DNA of 64,000 bases from the NCBI RefSeq assembly GCF_013408745.1, contig NZ_JACCBJ010000001.1, positions 2,108,001 through 2,172,000 on the forward strand, in the 5' to 3' direction. The position numbers and the translations under genes were made by a program. Below the pieces are notes generated by a model. It was given only the letters and a program-made list of their open reading frames with translations. It searched no databases and was not told the DNA's origin. Source of the stretch: Leifsonia soli. GTDB taxonomy: Bacteria > Actinomycetota > Actinomycetes > Actinomycetales > Microbacteriaceae. This document shows, one piece after another, positions 34,638-44,798 of this stretch; the stretch's first letter is position 1, and the number at the start of each line of letters is the position of its first letter.

Positions 34638-37160
34638 TCACTCGTTCGCGGCGAGGTCCGGCGTCGCCGGCCCGGTGCCGATCGCGGCCGTGGCGTTGAT
34701 CCCGGCGCCGATGGGCTCCTTGCGCGCGGTCGTCGTGAAGACGAACTCGCCGTCGGCGAAGTCGACGTGGACGTGGTCGCCCGCGTTCAGCTCACCGTGC
34801 AGGATCCGCTCGCTCAGCCGGTCCTCGATCTCGTGCTGCACCGCGCGGCGGAGCGGGCGGGCGCCGAGCGTCGGGTCGAACCCGACCTCGATCAGCCGCT
34901 CCTTCGCCGGGACGGTCAGCTCGATGGTCATGTCGCGGTCGAGCAGGCGGGTCGACAGCCGCTTGATGAACAGGTCGACGATCTGCAGGAGCTCGCTCTT
35001 GTCCAGCTGCGGGAAGACGATGATCTCGTCGACACGGTTCAGGAACTCGGGCTTGAAGTTCTTCTTCAGCTCCTCGTAGACCTTGCCGCGCATCCGGTCG
35101 TAGCCGGTCTGCGGGTCGCCCTCGATCTGGAACCCGACGGGGCCGCCGGAGATGTCCTTCGTTCCGAGGTTCGTGGTCATGATGATCACGGTGTTCTTGA
35201 AGTCGACCACGCGTCCCTGGCCATCCGTCAGACGTCCCTCCTCCAGGATCTGGAGCAGCGAGTTGAAGATGTCCGGGTGCGCCTTCTCGATCTCATCGAA
35301 CAGCACGACGCTGAACGGCTTGCGGCGGACCTTCTCGGTGAGCTGGCCGCCCTCCTCGAAGCCGACGAACCCGGGAGGGGCGCCGAAGAGACGGGAGACG
35401 GTGTGCTTCTCGCCGTACTCCGACATGTCGAGGGAGATCATGGCCGACTCGTCGTCGAACAGGAACTCGGCGAGCGCCTTCGCCAGCTCGGTCTTACCGA
35501 CACCGGTGGGGCCGGCGAAGATGAACGAGCCGGACGGACGCTTCGGGTCCTTCAGGCCGGCGCGGGTGCGGCGGATCGTCTTCGAGAGAGCCGCGATGGC
35601 CTCCTCCTGGCCGATGACGCGCTCGTGCAGCGCCTTCTCCATGTAGACGAGCCGGGCCGACTCCTCCTCGGTGAGCTTGAACACCGGGATGCCGGTCGCC
35701 TGGGCCAGCACCTCGGCGATGAGACCCTCGTCGACCTCGGCCGTGGTCTTGACCTCACCCGAACGCCACTGCTTCTCGAGGCGCAGCCGCTCGCCGAGGA
35801 GGTTCTTCTCCTCGTCGCGGAGGCTGGCCGCCTTCTCGAAGTCCTGGTCCTCGATCGCGCCCTCCTTCTGGGAGCGGACGGCGGCGATCTTGTCGTCGAA
35901 CTCGCGCAGCTCCGGCGGCGCCGACAGGATCGACAGGCGCAGGCGGGCGCCGGCCTCGTCGATCAGGTCGATGGCCTTGTCCGGCAGGAAGCGGTCCTGG
36001 ATGTAGCGGTCGGCGAGGTTCGCCGCGGCCACGATCGCGCCGTCGGTGATGGACACCTTGTGGTGCGCCTCGTAGCGGTCGCGCAGCCCCTTGAGGATGT
36101 TGATCGCGTGGGGCAGCGACGGCTCGGCCACCTGGATGGGCTGGAAGCGGCGCTCGAGGGCCGCATCCTTCTCGAAGTGCTTGCGGTACTCGTCGAGGGT
36201 GGTCGCACCGATGGTCTGCAGCTCGCCACGGGCCAGCAGCGGCTTGAGGATGCTGGCCGCGTCGATCGCGCCCTCCGCGGCACCCGCGCCGACGAGCGTG
36301 TGGATCTCGTCGATGAAGGTGATGATGTCGCCGCGGGTGCGGATCTCCTTGGTGACCTTCTTCAGGCGCTCCTCGAAGTCGCCGCGGTAGCGGGAACCGG
36401 CGATGAGCGAGCCGAGGTCGAGCGTGTAGAGCTGCTTGTCCTTCAGCGTCTCCGGCACGTCACCGCGGACGATGGCCTGCGCGAGGCCCTCGACGACGGC
36501 CGTCTTGCCGACGCCGGGCTCGCCGATCAGCACGGGGTTGTTCTTCGAGCGGCGCGACAGGATCTGCATCACGCGCTCGATCTCCTTCTCGCGCCCGATC
36601 ACCGGGTCGAGCTTGTTGTCGCGCGCCGCCTGCGTGAGGTTGCGGCCGAACTGGTCGAGGATCTGGCTACCGGCCTGCGCGGTGGTCTGATCGTTGCCCC
36701 CGACCTGGACCTGCTCCTTGCCCTGGTAGCCGGAGAGGAGCTGGATGACCTGCTGGCGCACGCGGTTGAGGTCCGCGCCGAGCTTCACGAGCACCTGGGC
36801 GGCGACGCCCTCGCCCTCGCGGATCAGGCCGAGCAGGATGTGCTCCGTGCCGATGTAGTTGTGGCCGAGCTGCAGCGCCTCGCGGAGGCTGAGCTCCAGC
36901 ACCTTCTTGGCGCGCGGCGTGAACGGGATGTGCCCGGTCGGCTGCTGCTGGCCCTGGCCGATGATGTCCTGGACCTGCTCGCGGACCGCGTCCAGCGAGA
37001 TGCCGAGCGACTCGAGCGCCTTGGCGGCGACGCCCTCACCCTCGTGGATCAGGCCGAGCAGGATGTGCTCCGTCCCGATGTAGTTGTGGTTGAGCATCTT
37101 GGCCTCTTCCTGGGCCAGGACGACGACACGGCGGGCGCGGTCGGTGAATCTCTCGAACAT
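34638..37160 (-). CDS. clpC: ATP-dependent Clp protease ATPase subunit ClpC
   Basis: 840 residues from the ATG at 37160, with GAGGAGT upstream. Two N-terminal Clp_N repeats ([20 protein letters not shown] and [15 protein letters not shown]), AAA domain 1 with GEPGVGKTA (about 217), a UVR motif region (about 432), AAA domain 2 with GPTGVGKTE (about 553), and a C-terminal D2 small domain. It unfolds proteins for ClpP and is essential in many actinobacteria. No CtsR binding heptad was seen upstream in a visual scan. Confidence 0.97.
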   Translation of the reverse strand: MFERFTDRARRVVVLAQEEAKMLNHNYIGTEHILLGLIHEGEGVAAKALESLGISLDAVREQVQDIIGQGQQQPTGHIPFTPRAKKVLELSLREALQLGHNYIGTEHILLGLIREGEGVAAQVLVKLGADLNRVRQQVIQLLSGYQGKEQVQVGGNDQTTAQAGSQILDQFGRNLTQAARDNKLDPVIGREKEIERVMQILSRRSKNNPVLIGEPGVGKTAVVEGLAQAIVRGDVPETLKDKQLYTLDLGSLIAGSRYRGDFEERLKKVTKEIRTRGDIITFIDEIHTLVGAGAAEGAIDAASILKPLLARGELQTIGATTLDEYRKHFEKDAALERRFQPIQVAEPSLPHAINILKGLRDRYEAHHKVSITDGAIVAAANLADRYIQDRFLPDKAIDLIDEAGARLRLSILSAPPELREFDDKIAAVRSQKEGAIEDQDFEKAASLRDEEKNLLGERLRLEKQWRSGEVKTTAEVDEGLIAEVLAQATGIPVFKLTEEESARLVYMEKALHERVIGQEEAIAALSKTIRRTRAGLKDPKRPSGSFIFAGPTGVGKTELAKALAEFLFDDESAMISLDMSEYGEKHTVSRLFGAPPGFVGFEEGGQLTEKVRRKPFSVVLFDEIEKAHPDIFNSLLQILEEGRLTDGQGRVVDFKNTVIIMTTNLGTKDISGGPVGFQIEGDPQTGYDRMRGKVYEELKKNFKPEFLNRVDEIIVFPQLDKSELLQIVDLFIKRLSTRLLDRDMTIELTVPAKERLIEVGFDPTLGARPLRRAVQHEIEDRLSERILHGELNAGDHVHVDFADGEFVFTTTARKEPIGAGINATAAIGTGPATPDLAANE

Positions 37161-37290
37161 GTCTACTCCTCGGCGACACCGTTGCAGGTTCGGCGTCGAT
37201 ACAAAGAGAGTAACCACCGCTCCCCCTGTCCCGTTGCCCTGTTCGCCGTGGGCGTGACGTGCCGTCGGGGACCGAGCGGATTGCGGCCGA

Positions 37291-37713
37291 TCAGCCCCGA
37301 TCGGCGGGCAGCGTGAGCGTCGAGTCGGGCAGGACGATGCTCACACCGGAGTCCTTCGCGATGCGGTCGGGCGTTGCGAAGACGGTGGTGTGCGGCACGT
37401 AGTCGCGCGTGCAGATGCCTCCGGGTGCCGGAGCCAGCGTGGCCGTGATGGTGTCGCCCGCGGTCGCGGTCACGCTGGCGACCTTCGGGGGGCACGTGGA
37501 GCTGCCGTAGAGGACGATCGCGAACCGGTCGCCCCCGTCGAGCCAGGCGGCCCAGGACGCGCCGCCCGCGCTGCTCGCCGGAGCATCCACCCCCTTGGGC
37601 TCCCCCGAGTAGTCCTCGACCGGCTTGCCCGCCGCCGTGCTGCAGCCGGCGAGCGCCGCGACCACCAGGATCGCCGCGGCGGCGGGGAGGAGTCTGGTCG
37701 CGATCCGGGGCAC
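37291..37713 (-). CDS. Small secreted lipoprotein
   Basis: 140 residues from GTG. A basic N-terminus, hydrophobic stretch and lipobox LAGC (Cys about 24) mark a lipoprotein. The mature part has a Ser/Gly linker and a beta-rich region with two Cys (STCPPKV and GICTRDYVP) that may be disulfide-linked. Family not recognised. It is divergent from a pirin gene. Confidence 0.8.
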   Translation of the reverse strand: MPRIATRLLPAAAAILVVAALAGCSTAAGKPVEDYSGEPKGVDAPASSAGGASWAAWLDGGDRFAIVLYGSSTCPPKVASVTATAGDTITATLAPAPGGICTRDYVPHTTVFATPDRIAKDSGVSIVLPDSTLTLPADRG

Positions 37714-37770
37714 TCCACCATTCTAGGAAGGCCGCCTCCGACCTTCCTGCCCGACGCCTAGGATGCCGCT

Positions 37771-38745
37771 ATGAGCAATCTGGAGCGCGATCCGGCCGAG
37801 CTCGTCGCCACATCGGCCGTGCTCACGGACGCGGGCGTCGAGATCCTCGAACCGCGGGATGTCCCGCTCGGCGGCCCGCGCGCGATGACCGTCCGGCGCA
37901 CCCTCCCCCAGCGTCGCCGTTCGCTGATCGGCGGCTGGTGCTTCATCGACCACTACGGCCCCGACGACGTGTCGGCGACCGGCGGGATGCAGGTCCCGCC
38001 GCATCCGCACACCGGCCTGCAGACGGTGAGCTGGCTGTTCGAGGGCGAGATCGACCATCGGGACAGCGTCGGCAGCCATGCGCTCGTCCGGCCGGGCGAG
38101 CTGAACCTGATGACGGCCGGTCGCGGGATCAGCCATTCCGAGGTGTCCACACCGGGCACGGAGCGGCTGCACGGCGTCCAGCTCTGGGTGGCGCTACCCG
38201 GCGCCTCGCGCGATGTCGCGCCGTTCTTCGAACATCACACGCCCGCCGTGGGCAGCATCGGCCCGGCTACGGTGCGGACGTTCGTCGGCTCGCTGGCCGG
38301 GAGCGGGACGACCGCGACCGTGTTCTCCCCGCTGGTCGGGGCGGAGATCGTCGTCCCGGCCGGAAGCCGCATCGAGGTCCCGCTCGACGTGGACTTCGAG
38401 CACGGCGTGCTCATCGATGCCGGCGATGTCACGATCGACGGCACCCCGGTTCCGGTCTCGCATCTGGCCTATCTGTCCCCTGGGCGCACGAGCCTCTCGG
38501 TGGGCGCCGAGACGGATGCGCGCATCGTGCTCCTCGGCGGGGAACCGCTGGGCGAGCAGATCGTGATGTGGTGGAACTTCATCGGCCGCAGTCACGAGGA
38601 CATCGTCGCCTCGCGGACCCAGTGGCAGGCCGAGGTGATCGCCGGCGCCGATCCGCACGGCCGTTTCGGCACGGTCGACGGCTATGACGGTATGCCGCTT
38701 CCGGCGCCCGAGCTGCCGACGGTCCGCCTACGGCCGCGCGGCTGA
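37771..38745 (+). CDS. Pirin-family bicupin protein
   Basis: 324 residues. The first cupin has the metal-binding set HPHTGLQT-(about 35 residues)-RGISHSE with His/His/His/Glu ligands, as in pirins and quercetin 2,3-dioxygenases; the second cupin (about 180-290) lacks the ligands. GGMQVPPHPHTGLQTVSWLF, in parts, is diagnostic. Pirins bind iron and act in redox sensing or flavonol oxidation; which applies here is open. Good full-length match. Confidence 0.93.
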   Translation: MSNLERDPAELVATSAVLTDAGVEILEPRDVPLGGPRAMTVRRTLPQRRRSLIGGWCFIDHYGPDDVSATGGMQVPPHPHTGLQTVSWLFEGEIDHRDSVGSHALVRPGELNLMTAGRGISHSEVSTPGTERLHGVQLWVALPGASRDVAPFFEHHTPAVGSIGPATVRTFVGSLAGSGTTATVFSPLVGAEIVVPAGSRIEVPLDVDFEHGVLIDAGDVTIDGTPVPVSHLAYLSPGRTSLSVGAETDARIVLLGGEPLGEQIVMWWNFIGRSHEDIVASRTQWQAEVIAGADPHGRFGTVDGYDGMPLPAPELPTVRLRPRG

Positions 38746-38843
38746 CGCGGTTCCGTCCCCAGGCTGACGCCGACCCGACTTCTCCACAGTTCGGAGGGCG
38801 GCCGGGCGCTCCGACGCACGCCCGGGTCAGAATAGACGTACAG

Positions 38844-38872
38844 TGCATGCAGATCTCTTGTTTCTGCATGCA
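38844..38872. promoter_or_regulatory. Inverted repeat upstream of vapBC, candidate operator
   Basis: TGCATGCAGA and TCTGCATGCA are a perfect 10-bp inverted repeat with a 9-base spacer, about 20 bases before the antitoxin start. Each arm contains the self-palindrome TGCATGCA. Position and symmetry fit VapBC autoregulation. Confidence 0.72.
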
Positions 38873-38892
38873 TCAACGTCTAAACTGAACCC

Positions 38893-39174
38893 ATGGGAGT
38901 CACCGTGCAAGTGAGAGATCTGGATCCGGCCGTCAACGATCGCCTGAAGGCGGCGGCAGCGGCGAAAGGGCTGTCGTATTCCGAGTATCTGCGCAGGCAG
39001 CTCACCCGCATCGCGGAGAGGCTGCGCATCGAGGAGCGCTGGGCGGAGGTGACGGTCGAGCACCACGCGCTGAGCGAGCGCCAGGGTTCGAACGCGGCTC
39101 CGCGTCGTCGACCGCTCGACATCACCACCGAGGAGATCGTCCACGGCATCCGCGACGACCGGCAGAGCCGATGA
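38893..39174 (+). CDS. vapB: VapB-type (FitA-like) antitoxin
   Basis: 93 residues. N-terminal ribbon-helix-helix (VTVQVRDLDPAVNDRLKAAA, KGLSYSEYLRRQL) for DNA binding, a central helical region and a C-terminal tail that would bind and block the toxin. The toxin gene's start overlaps its stop (ATGA). An inverted repeat stands just upstream. Module type fits FitAB/VapBC. Confidence 0.9.
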   Translation: MGVTVQVRDLDPAVNDRLKAAAAAKGLSYSEYLRRQLTRIAERLRIEERWAEVTVEHHALSERQGSNAAPRRRPLDITTEEIVHGIRDDRQSR

Positions 39175-39584
39175 TCGCGGCGGTAATGGACTGCAGCGCA
39201 CTCGTCGAACTGCTGTCGCGCGACGGTCTCGCCGCGTTCGAGGAGAACGACGAACTGGCGGAGTGCATCCTGGTGGCCCCTCACCTGATCGACCCGGAGT
39301 TCGTCAGTGCGATGCGCCGGCACGCGCTCCGGCGACCGGGCGACGCTCAGCTCGCCGAGCAGGTGATCCTCGAGTTCTCGCGGCTCGAGATCATGCGCGT
39401 GGAGCACGAGCCGCTGTGGCCGGACGCCTGGCGGTGGCGCGACAATCTGACCGTCTACGACGCGATGTACGTGGCTCTCGCCCGCCTCCTCGAGTTGCCG
39501 CTCGTCACGGCCGACGACCGCCTCGCCGCGGCAGCGGAACGCTGGTGCGAGGTCAGGCCGCTGCGCGAGCTCCGGCCGGCGTGA
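39171..39584 (+). CDS. vapC: VapC-type PIN-domain ribonuclease toxin
   Basis: 137 residues. The four acidic PIN residues are visible: Asp7 (VMDCSAL), Glu in LIDPEFVSAM (about 43), Asp in LTVYDAMYVAL (about 99) and Asp in LVTADDRLA (about 117), so Mg-dependent RNA cleavage is expected. Partner antitoxin is directly upstream and overlaps. No mobile element flanks the pair. Confidence 0.92.
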   Translation: MIAAVMDCSALVELLSRDGLAAFEENDELAECILVAPHLIDPEFVSAMRRHALRRPGDAQLAEQVILEFSRLEIMRVEHEPLWPDAWRWRDNLTVYDAMYVALARLLELPLVTADDRLAAAAERWCEVRPLRELRPA

Positions 39585-39620
39585 CATTCCGGGGTGTGGC
39601 TCCGCACGCGCGGCGTCGCC

Positions 39621-41084
39621 TCACTGCAGCGCGGAGGTCAGCCTGGCCAGGTTGTCCAGAACGGTGGAACGGAGCGGCTGCTTCATCCACTCGTCCAGGG
39701 TGAGTTCGCGGCTGTCTTGGCGATAGCCGTCCTCGACCTTGCGCATCTCGTCCACGAACGAACGCCCTCGCACCATCAGGGAGACCTCCATGTTCAGCTG
39801 GAAGGAGCGCATGTCCATGTTGCTCGAACCGATGACGGCGACGTCGTCGTCGATGGTGAAGTGCTTCGCATGCAGGATGTAGGGGGCTTTGTACATCCAG
39901 ATCCGGACTCCGGCCCGCAGCAGCGCCTCGTAGTACGACCGCTGGGCGTGATAGACGAGCGCCTGGTCGCCGATCTCGGAGACGAACAGGTCGACACGGA
40001 TGCCACGCTGCACCGCCGAGGTGATCGCCATCAGCATCGACTCGTCCGGCACGAAGTACGGAGAGGTGATCACGATGCGCTCCTGCGCGTAGTACAGCAG
40101 GGCGAGGAAGAGTCGGAGGTTGTTCTCGCCGGCGAACCCGGGCCCGGAGGGCACGACCTGGGCGTCGAGCTCGTTGGCGTCGATCTCGTCGGTGATGGGC
40201 TCGGTCTCACGGCGGAGGAGCTCATCGGTCTCGCTGTACCAGTCGGTGATGAAGATGGCGTTCAGACCGGCGACGATGGGCCCCTCGAGACGGACGATGA
40301 GCTCCTTCCACTTCAGCCCGCGCCTGATGTTCGACTTCTTGTTGTAGCTGCGGTCGATGACGTTCTGCGACCCCATGAACGCCACGCGGCCGTCGACCAC
40401 GAGCAGCTTGCGGTGGTTGCGGAGATCGGGCCGCTGGTACTTCCGTTTGAGCGGCTGGACGGGCAGCATCAGCTGCCATCGCGCTCCCATGGCGGTGAGC
40501 CGCTTGAGGGTGCGCTTGTAGTCCGGCGTCCGGAGCGACGCGATGTGGTCGAGGAGCACGCGAACGGTCACCCCGCGCTGGACGGCGGCCTCCAGAGCAT
40601 CGAAGAACGGGGCCGTCGTCTTGTCGAGCGTCAGGATGTAGAACTCGACGTGGACGTATCGCTTCGCCTTGCCGATCTCCTCGGCCATCGCGTCGAGCGA
40701 GCCCTGGTAGTCGCCGTTGAGGGTCGCCCGGTTACCGCCGACGAGCGGCATCGCCCCGAGGTTGCGATTCAGCTCGACCACGCCCTCGAGCCACGGGGGC
40801 CACGGATGATCGCGGCGGACGCGCTCGATGCCCTCCGTGCTGTCGATGATGAAGCGGTTGATCTCGTCCTGCTTCTGCCGTCGGCTCTTCGGGAGCTTGT
40901 AGCTGCCGATCAGGAGGAAGAACAGGATGCCGATGTACGGGATCAGGAAGATCGCGAGCAGCCAGGCGGTGGCCGAGGTGGGCTTGCGGTTCCGCGGCAC
41001 GAAGATGATCGCGAGAACGCGGATGACGAAGTCGATGAGAAGTGCCAGGACGATGGAGAACGAGACCCAGAACCCCGTCTCCAT
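39621..41084 (-). CDS. cls: Cardiolipin synthase (phospholipase D family)
   Basis: 487 residues. Two N-terminal membrane segments (about 8-28 and 40-62, PLDc_N), then two phospholipase D motifs: HRKLLVVD (about 226) and HAKHFTIDDD (about 405). The protein is of the standard Cls length and condenses phosphatidylglycerol molecules, or PG with another phospholipid, to cardiolipin. Located between VapBC and the lysS end of the large operon. Confidence 0.94.
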   Translation of the reverse strand: METGFWVSFSIVLALLIDFVIRVLAIIFVPRNRKPTSATAWLLAIFLIPYIGILFFLLIGSYKLPKSRRQKQDEINRFIIDSTEGIERVRRDHPWPPWLEGVVELNRNLGAMPLVGGNRATLNGDYQGSLDAMAEEIGKAKRYVHVEFYILTLDKTTAPFFDALEAAVQRGVTVRVLLDHIASLRTPDYKRTLKRLTAMGARWQLMLPVQPLKRKYQRPDLRNHRKLLVVDGRVAFMGSQNVIDRSYNKKSNIRRGLKWKELIVRLEGPIVAGLNAIFITDWYSETDELLRRETEPITDEIDANELDAQVVPSGPGFAGENNLRLFLALLYYAQERIVITSPYFVPDESMLMAITSAVQRGIRVDLFVSEIGDQALVYHAQRSYYEALLRAGVRIWMYKAPYILHAKHFTIDDDVAVIGSSNMDMRSFQLNMEVSLMVRGRSFVDEMRKVEDGYRQDSRELTLDEWMKQPLRSTVLDNLARLTSALQ

Positions 41085-41243
41085 GCACGCATCCCTCGGT
41101 CGACCGCGGAAAGACGCGAACGCGTCCCCAGGGATACCGTAGCGGGAACGGCATACCGTCGCGGCAACGGCACGGCCACGACACGAGAGGTCCGCCTGGG
41201 CGTGCCCGGGATCACCCGCGAGACTGGGGTGCCCCTCTCGGGG

Positions 41244-41417
41244 TCAGGCTTTGGGGGCGAGGCCCCGGCGGGCGCGCTCCTCGGCTTCCAGCCGCGAGTA
41301 GGCCTTGCGCTCGTTGCGGTCGGCGCGCACGATCGCGCGCATGATCGCCCAGAACAGCAGGCCGACCAGCACGGTCGGTGCGAGGGCCCAGACGATACCG
41401 CTGATGACGTCGTTCAT
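41244..41417 (-). CDS. Small membrane protein, 57 residues, last gene of the long operon
   Basis: ATG at 41417, TGA at 41244-41246. A membrane segment (ISGIVWALAPTVLVGLLFWA, about 5-24) is followed by a basic helical tail with Arg/Glu (MRAIVRADRNERKAYSRLEA, in parts). It lies 33 bases after the lysS stop on the same strand. Similar proteins next to lysS are frequent in Microbacteriaceae. Function unknown. Confidence 0.8.
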   Translation of the reverse strand: MNDVISGIVWALAPTVLVGLLFWAIMRAIVRADRNERKAYSRLEAEERARRGLAPKA

Positions 41418-41450
41418 AGCGCCTTCATCGTACCGCCGGCTCCTGGGAGG

Positions 41451-42980
41451 CTACTTCACCAGTGGGAAGAGGATCGTCTCGCGGATGCCGAGGCCGGTCA
41501 GCGCCATGAGCAGGCGGTCGATTCCCATGCCCATGCCTCCCGTCGGCGGCATACCGAACTCGAGGGCGCGCAGGAACTCCTCATCGAGACGCATCGCCTC
41601 GTTGTCGCCCGCGGCCGCCAGCTTCGCCTGCTCGACGAAACGCTCCCGCTGCACGACCGGGTCGACGAGCTCCGAGTAGCCGGTCGCCAGTTCGAAGCCC
41701 CGCGTGTACAGGTCCCACTTCTCGACGACGCCATCGCGCGAACGATGCGCGCGCACCAGCGGGCTGGTGTCGACGGGGAAGTCCATGACGAAGGTCGGGC
41801 GCACCAGGTCGGTCTTGACGTAGTGCTCCCACAGCTCCTCGACGTACTTGCCGGGCAACGGGTGCTCGATCTCGATGCCGGCGAGGGCCGCGAGCTCGCG
41901 CAGGCGCTCGATCGGGGTCTCCGGGGTGATCTCCTCACCGATGGCGTCCGAGAGGCTGTCGTACATGCGGATGCGGTCCCACTGGCCGCCGAGGTCGTAC
42001 TCCGTGCCGTCTGCCCACGTCACCACGTGCGATCCGGAGACCGCGACGGCGGCATCCTGGATGAGCGTCTGGGTGAGGTCGGCGATGGAGTTGTAGTCGC
42101 CGTACGCCTGGTAGGCCTCCAGCATGGCGAACTCCGGCGAGTGCGTGGAGTCGGCGCCCTCGTTGCGGAAGTTGCGGTTGATCTCGAACACGTGGTCGAT
42201 GCCGCCGACGACGGCGCGCTTCAGATAGAGCTCCGGCGCGATGCGCAGGTACAGCTCCGTGTCGAAGGCGTTGGAGTGGGTCACGAACGGCCGAGCGGAG
42301 GCACCACCGTGCATCACCTGCAGCATCGGCGTCTCGACCTCGACGAATCCGCGCTCGCCGAACGTGCGACGGAGGCTCGCCACCGCGGCCGCACGGTCGA
42401 GGACGGTCTTGCGGGCCTGATCGCGCGCGATCAGATCGAGGTAGCGGGCGCGGACGCGGGTCTCCTCGCTCAGCTCGCTGTGCAGGTTCGGCAGCGGCAG
42501 GAGGGCCTTGGCGGCGATCCGCCACTCCCGCGCCATGACGGAGAGCTCGCCGCGGCGGCTGGAGACGACCTCGCCCGATACGAACACGTGGTCGCCCAGA
42601 TCGACGAGCTCCTTCCACGCGCTCAGCGACTCCTCGCCCACCTCGGCGAGGGACACCATGACCTGGATGCGCGAGCCGTCGCCGGCCTGCAGCACCGCGA
42701 AGCACAGCTTTCCGGTGTTGCGCAGGTGCACCACACGCCCGGCGATGCCGACGATCTCGCCAGAGCCCTCGTCCGGCTGCAGATGATCCCACTTCGCGCG
42801 CACGGCCGGGATGGTCGTGGTGACCGGAACGTGCACCGGGTAGGCGCCACCGCCGGGGCCCTCCGCCTCGGCGAGCAGACGGTCGCGCTTGCCGAGCCGG
42901 ACCGCCTTCTGCTCGCTGATCTCGGCCTCGCTGAGCTGGTCGTCGCCGAGGTCGGCCGCGGTGGTCTGCGCGTCGGTCAT
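41451..42980 (-). CDS. lysS: Lysyl-tRNA synthetase, class II
   Basis: 509 residues from the ATG at 42980. An OB-fold anticodon domain ([20 protein letters not shown]), motif 2 ([20 protein letters not shown], in parts) and motif 3 ([16 protein letters not shown]) identify a bacterial class II LysRS that charges tRNA-Lys. Standard length. Downstream of panC with a 41-base gap, so co-transcribed. Confidence 0.97.
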   Translation of the reverse strand: MTDAQTTAADLGDDQLSEAEISEQKAVRLGKRDRLLAEAEGPGGGAYPVHVPVTTTIPAVRAKWDHLQPDEGSGEIVGIAGRVVHLRNTGKLCFAVLQAGDGSRIQVMVSLAEVGEESLSAWKELVDLGDHVFVSGEVVSSRRGELSVMAREWRIAAKALLPLPNLHSELSEETRVRARYLDLIARDQARKTVLDRAAAVASLRRTFGERGFVEVETPMLQVMHGGASARPFVTHSNAFDTELYLRIAPELYLKRAVVGGIDHVFEINRNFRNEGADSTHSPEFAMLEAYQAYGDYNSIADLTQTLIQDAAVAVSGSHVVTWADGTEYDLGGQWDRIRMYDSLSDAIGEEITPETPIERLRELAALAGIEIEHPLPGKYVEELWEHYVKTDLVRPTFVMDFPVDTSPLVRAHRSRDGVVEKWDLYTRGFELATGYSELVDPVVQRERFVEQAKLAAAGDNEAMRLDEEFLRALEFGMPPTGGMGMGIDRLLMALTGLGIRETILFPLVK

Positions 42981-43021
42981 CGCTGTCTTTCCGTTCGAGG
43001 GGGCGGGCGGTGGTGCGGGGG

Positions 43022-43894
43022 TCACGTCGTGAGGCGCTGGTTGTCGATCAGCCGGGTCGTTCCGACGCGAGCGGCGATCAGCATCAGGGCGGGACCGTGG
43101 TGGTCAGGCGACGCTTCGCGGAAGGTATCCGGGTCGACGATCGCGAGATAGTCAAGCTTAACGGCTGGGTCCGCCTCCACGTGCGCGCGGGCGGCGCGGA
43201 GGGACGCCTCCACTCCGTCCCCCGCTCGTTCCGCCCCGGCGCCGAGAGCGCGGGACAGGGTCACGGCGGCGAGCCGCTGGTCGTCATCCAGGTACCGGTT
43301 GCGGCTGGAGAGCGCGAGACCGTCCGACTCGCGCACGGTGTCGACGACCGCGATCGAGACCGGGAGGTTGAGGTCGTCGACCATGCGGCCGATGACGTGC
43401 ACCTGCTGCGCATCCTTCTGACCGAACACGGCGACGTCGGGCTGGACGATGTTGAAGAGCTTGCTGACGACCGTCAGCACCCCATCGAAGTGCCCGGGGC
43501 GGGATGCACCCTCGAACAGGAGTCCCGACTCCCCCGCGATCACCCGCGTCTCCGAGGGACCGCTCGGATACATCTCGGACGCGGACGGCGCGAACACGAC
43601 ATCGGCGAGGCCCTCCAGGGCGGTGACGTCCGCATCGAGCGTGCGCGGGTAGCGTTCCAAGTCCTCGCCCGGGCCGAACTGCAACGGGTTCACGAAGATC
43701 GACACCACGACGAAGCCCCCGAGGTCACGGGCCTGCGACACCAGCCGCAAGTGCCCCTCGTGCAGCGCACCCATGGTCGGCACGAGCACGACGCGACCGG
43801 TGGGCGCGTCGGACGGGCCGTCCTGGTGCGCGACACGGCGCGCATCCGCGACCCGGGCCCGCAGCTCGGCGATGGTGGTGATGATCTCTGGCAT
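43022..43894 (-). CDS. panC: Pantothenate synthetase
   Basis: 290 residues. ATG at 43894 follows GGAGGG with seven bases spacing. The nucleotide-binding [10 protein letters not shown], the FGQKDAQQ motif and the LSSRNRYL lid sequence are all present. It condenses pantoate and beta-alanine using ATP. No panB or panD is in the window; the genes around it are DUF2520 and lysS. Standard length. Confidence 0.96.
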   Translation of the reverse strand: MPEIITTIAELRARVADARRVAHQDGPSDAPTGRVVLVPTMGALHEGHLRLVSQARDLGGFVVVSIFVNPLQFGPGEDLERYPRTLDADVTALEGLADVVFAPSASEMYPSGPSETRVIAGESGLLFEGASRPGHFDGVLTVVSKLFNIVQPDVAVFGQKDAQQVHVIGRMVDDLNLPVSIAVVDTVRESDGLALSSRNRYLDDDQRLAAVTLSRALGAGAERAGDGVEASLRAARAHVEADPAVKLDYLAIVDPDTFREASPDHHGPALMLIAARVGTTRLIDNQRLTT

Positions 43895-43934
43895 GCGCAT
43901 CCCTCCGGCCGGGTCGGAACCGGCCGGAACCAGG

Positions 43935-44798
43935 CTACTCGCCGCGCAGGAACCACCCGCGCCCGTCGTCGTCGGGATCGCCCTCGGCGGTGCGGTCGCG
44001 AGCACCGCCCGAGCCGCCCGACGAGCCGGGAAGCGGTCCGACCGAGGCATCGTCGTTCAGCGCACCGATCACATCGAGGTCCAGCCGGGTCGGCGCTCCC
44101 GCGCGGGTCAGCGCGTTGTCCACCGCCGAGCGGATGAGCGAACTGAGGAAGGAGCCGGGCTTGTCGACGCCGATGCTCTTCAGCAGCCCCGTCGACTGCT
44201 CGACGATGGACCGCGAAAAGGCCGTCGCCGTCGCGATCGCCTCGGCGTAGGCGGGCCGATCGCCCTCGTCCACCACCACCGGCTCGCCGCCCATCTCGAC
44301 CACCAGGGCCTGCGCGATCGGCAGCACCGGCGCGGGGGCGGTCACCGCGAAGTAGCTCTCGCCGAGGCGGGCGAGGTCGAGGCTCGTCCCGGTGAACTCG
44401 AGGGCCGGGTGGATGGCGAGCGGGATGGCGCCGGCGGCCGCCGCGGGCTGCAGCACCTCGATCCCGAAGCCCGGCGCGGTATGCATCACGATCTGCCCGG
44501 GCTGCCACGTGCCGGTCGCGGCGAGACCGGCGACCAGGCTCGGGAGCTCCGCAGCGGGGACCGCGAGGATCACCAGCTCACTGCGTTCCACCACGGTCGG
44601 GATGTCGAGCACCGGAACGCCGGGGAGCATCGCCTCTGCGCGTTCCCGGCTCTGCTCGGAGACCGCGGACACCCCGACGATCGCGTGGCCGGCGCCCGCG
44701 AGCGCGAGGCCGAGCACGGGGCCGACGCGTCCGGCGCCGACGATCCCCACGCCGAGCCGGCCGGAACGCTGCGAAGGCGGACGGGCGGATGGCAGCAT
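43935..44798 (-). CDS. Rossmann-like/DUF2520 domain protein
   Basis: 287 residues. The first 130 residues are an NAD(P)-type Rossmann fold (GIVGAGRVGPVLGLALAGAGH); the second half is DUF2520 (IHPALEFTGTSLDLARL). Similar proteins adjoin panC in many actinobacteria, sometimes fused to it, and are suspected ketopantoate-linked reductases, which is inference. Start overlaps the PH-protein stop (ATGA). The C-terminus is Asp/Gly-rich. Confidence 0.87.
   Translation of the reverse strand: MLPSARPPSQRSGRLGVGIVGAGRVGPVLGLALAGAGHAIVGVSAVSEQSRERAEAMLPGVPVLDIPTVVERSELVILAVPAAELPSLVAGLAATGTWQPGQIVMHTAPGFGIEVLQPAAAAGAIPLAIHPALEFTGTSLDLARLGESYFAVTAPAPVLPIAQALVVEMGGEPVVVDEGDRPAYAEAIATATAFSRSIVEQSTGLLKSIGVDKPGSFLSSLIRSAVDNALTRAGAPTRLDLDVIGALNDDASVGPLPGSSGGSGGARDRTAEGDPDDDGRGWFLRGE

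Noticed and set aside
34425..37316. 963-codon plus-strand open frame over clpC
   Set aside because: Antisense shadow of clpC; repetitive Leu/Val/Asp/Arg composition and no start signal.
39594..43151. 1185-codon plus-strand open frame over cls and lysS
   Set aside because: Spans two real minus-strand genes and the gap between them, so it is only a GC-driven stop-free frame.
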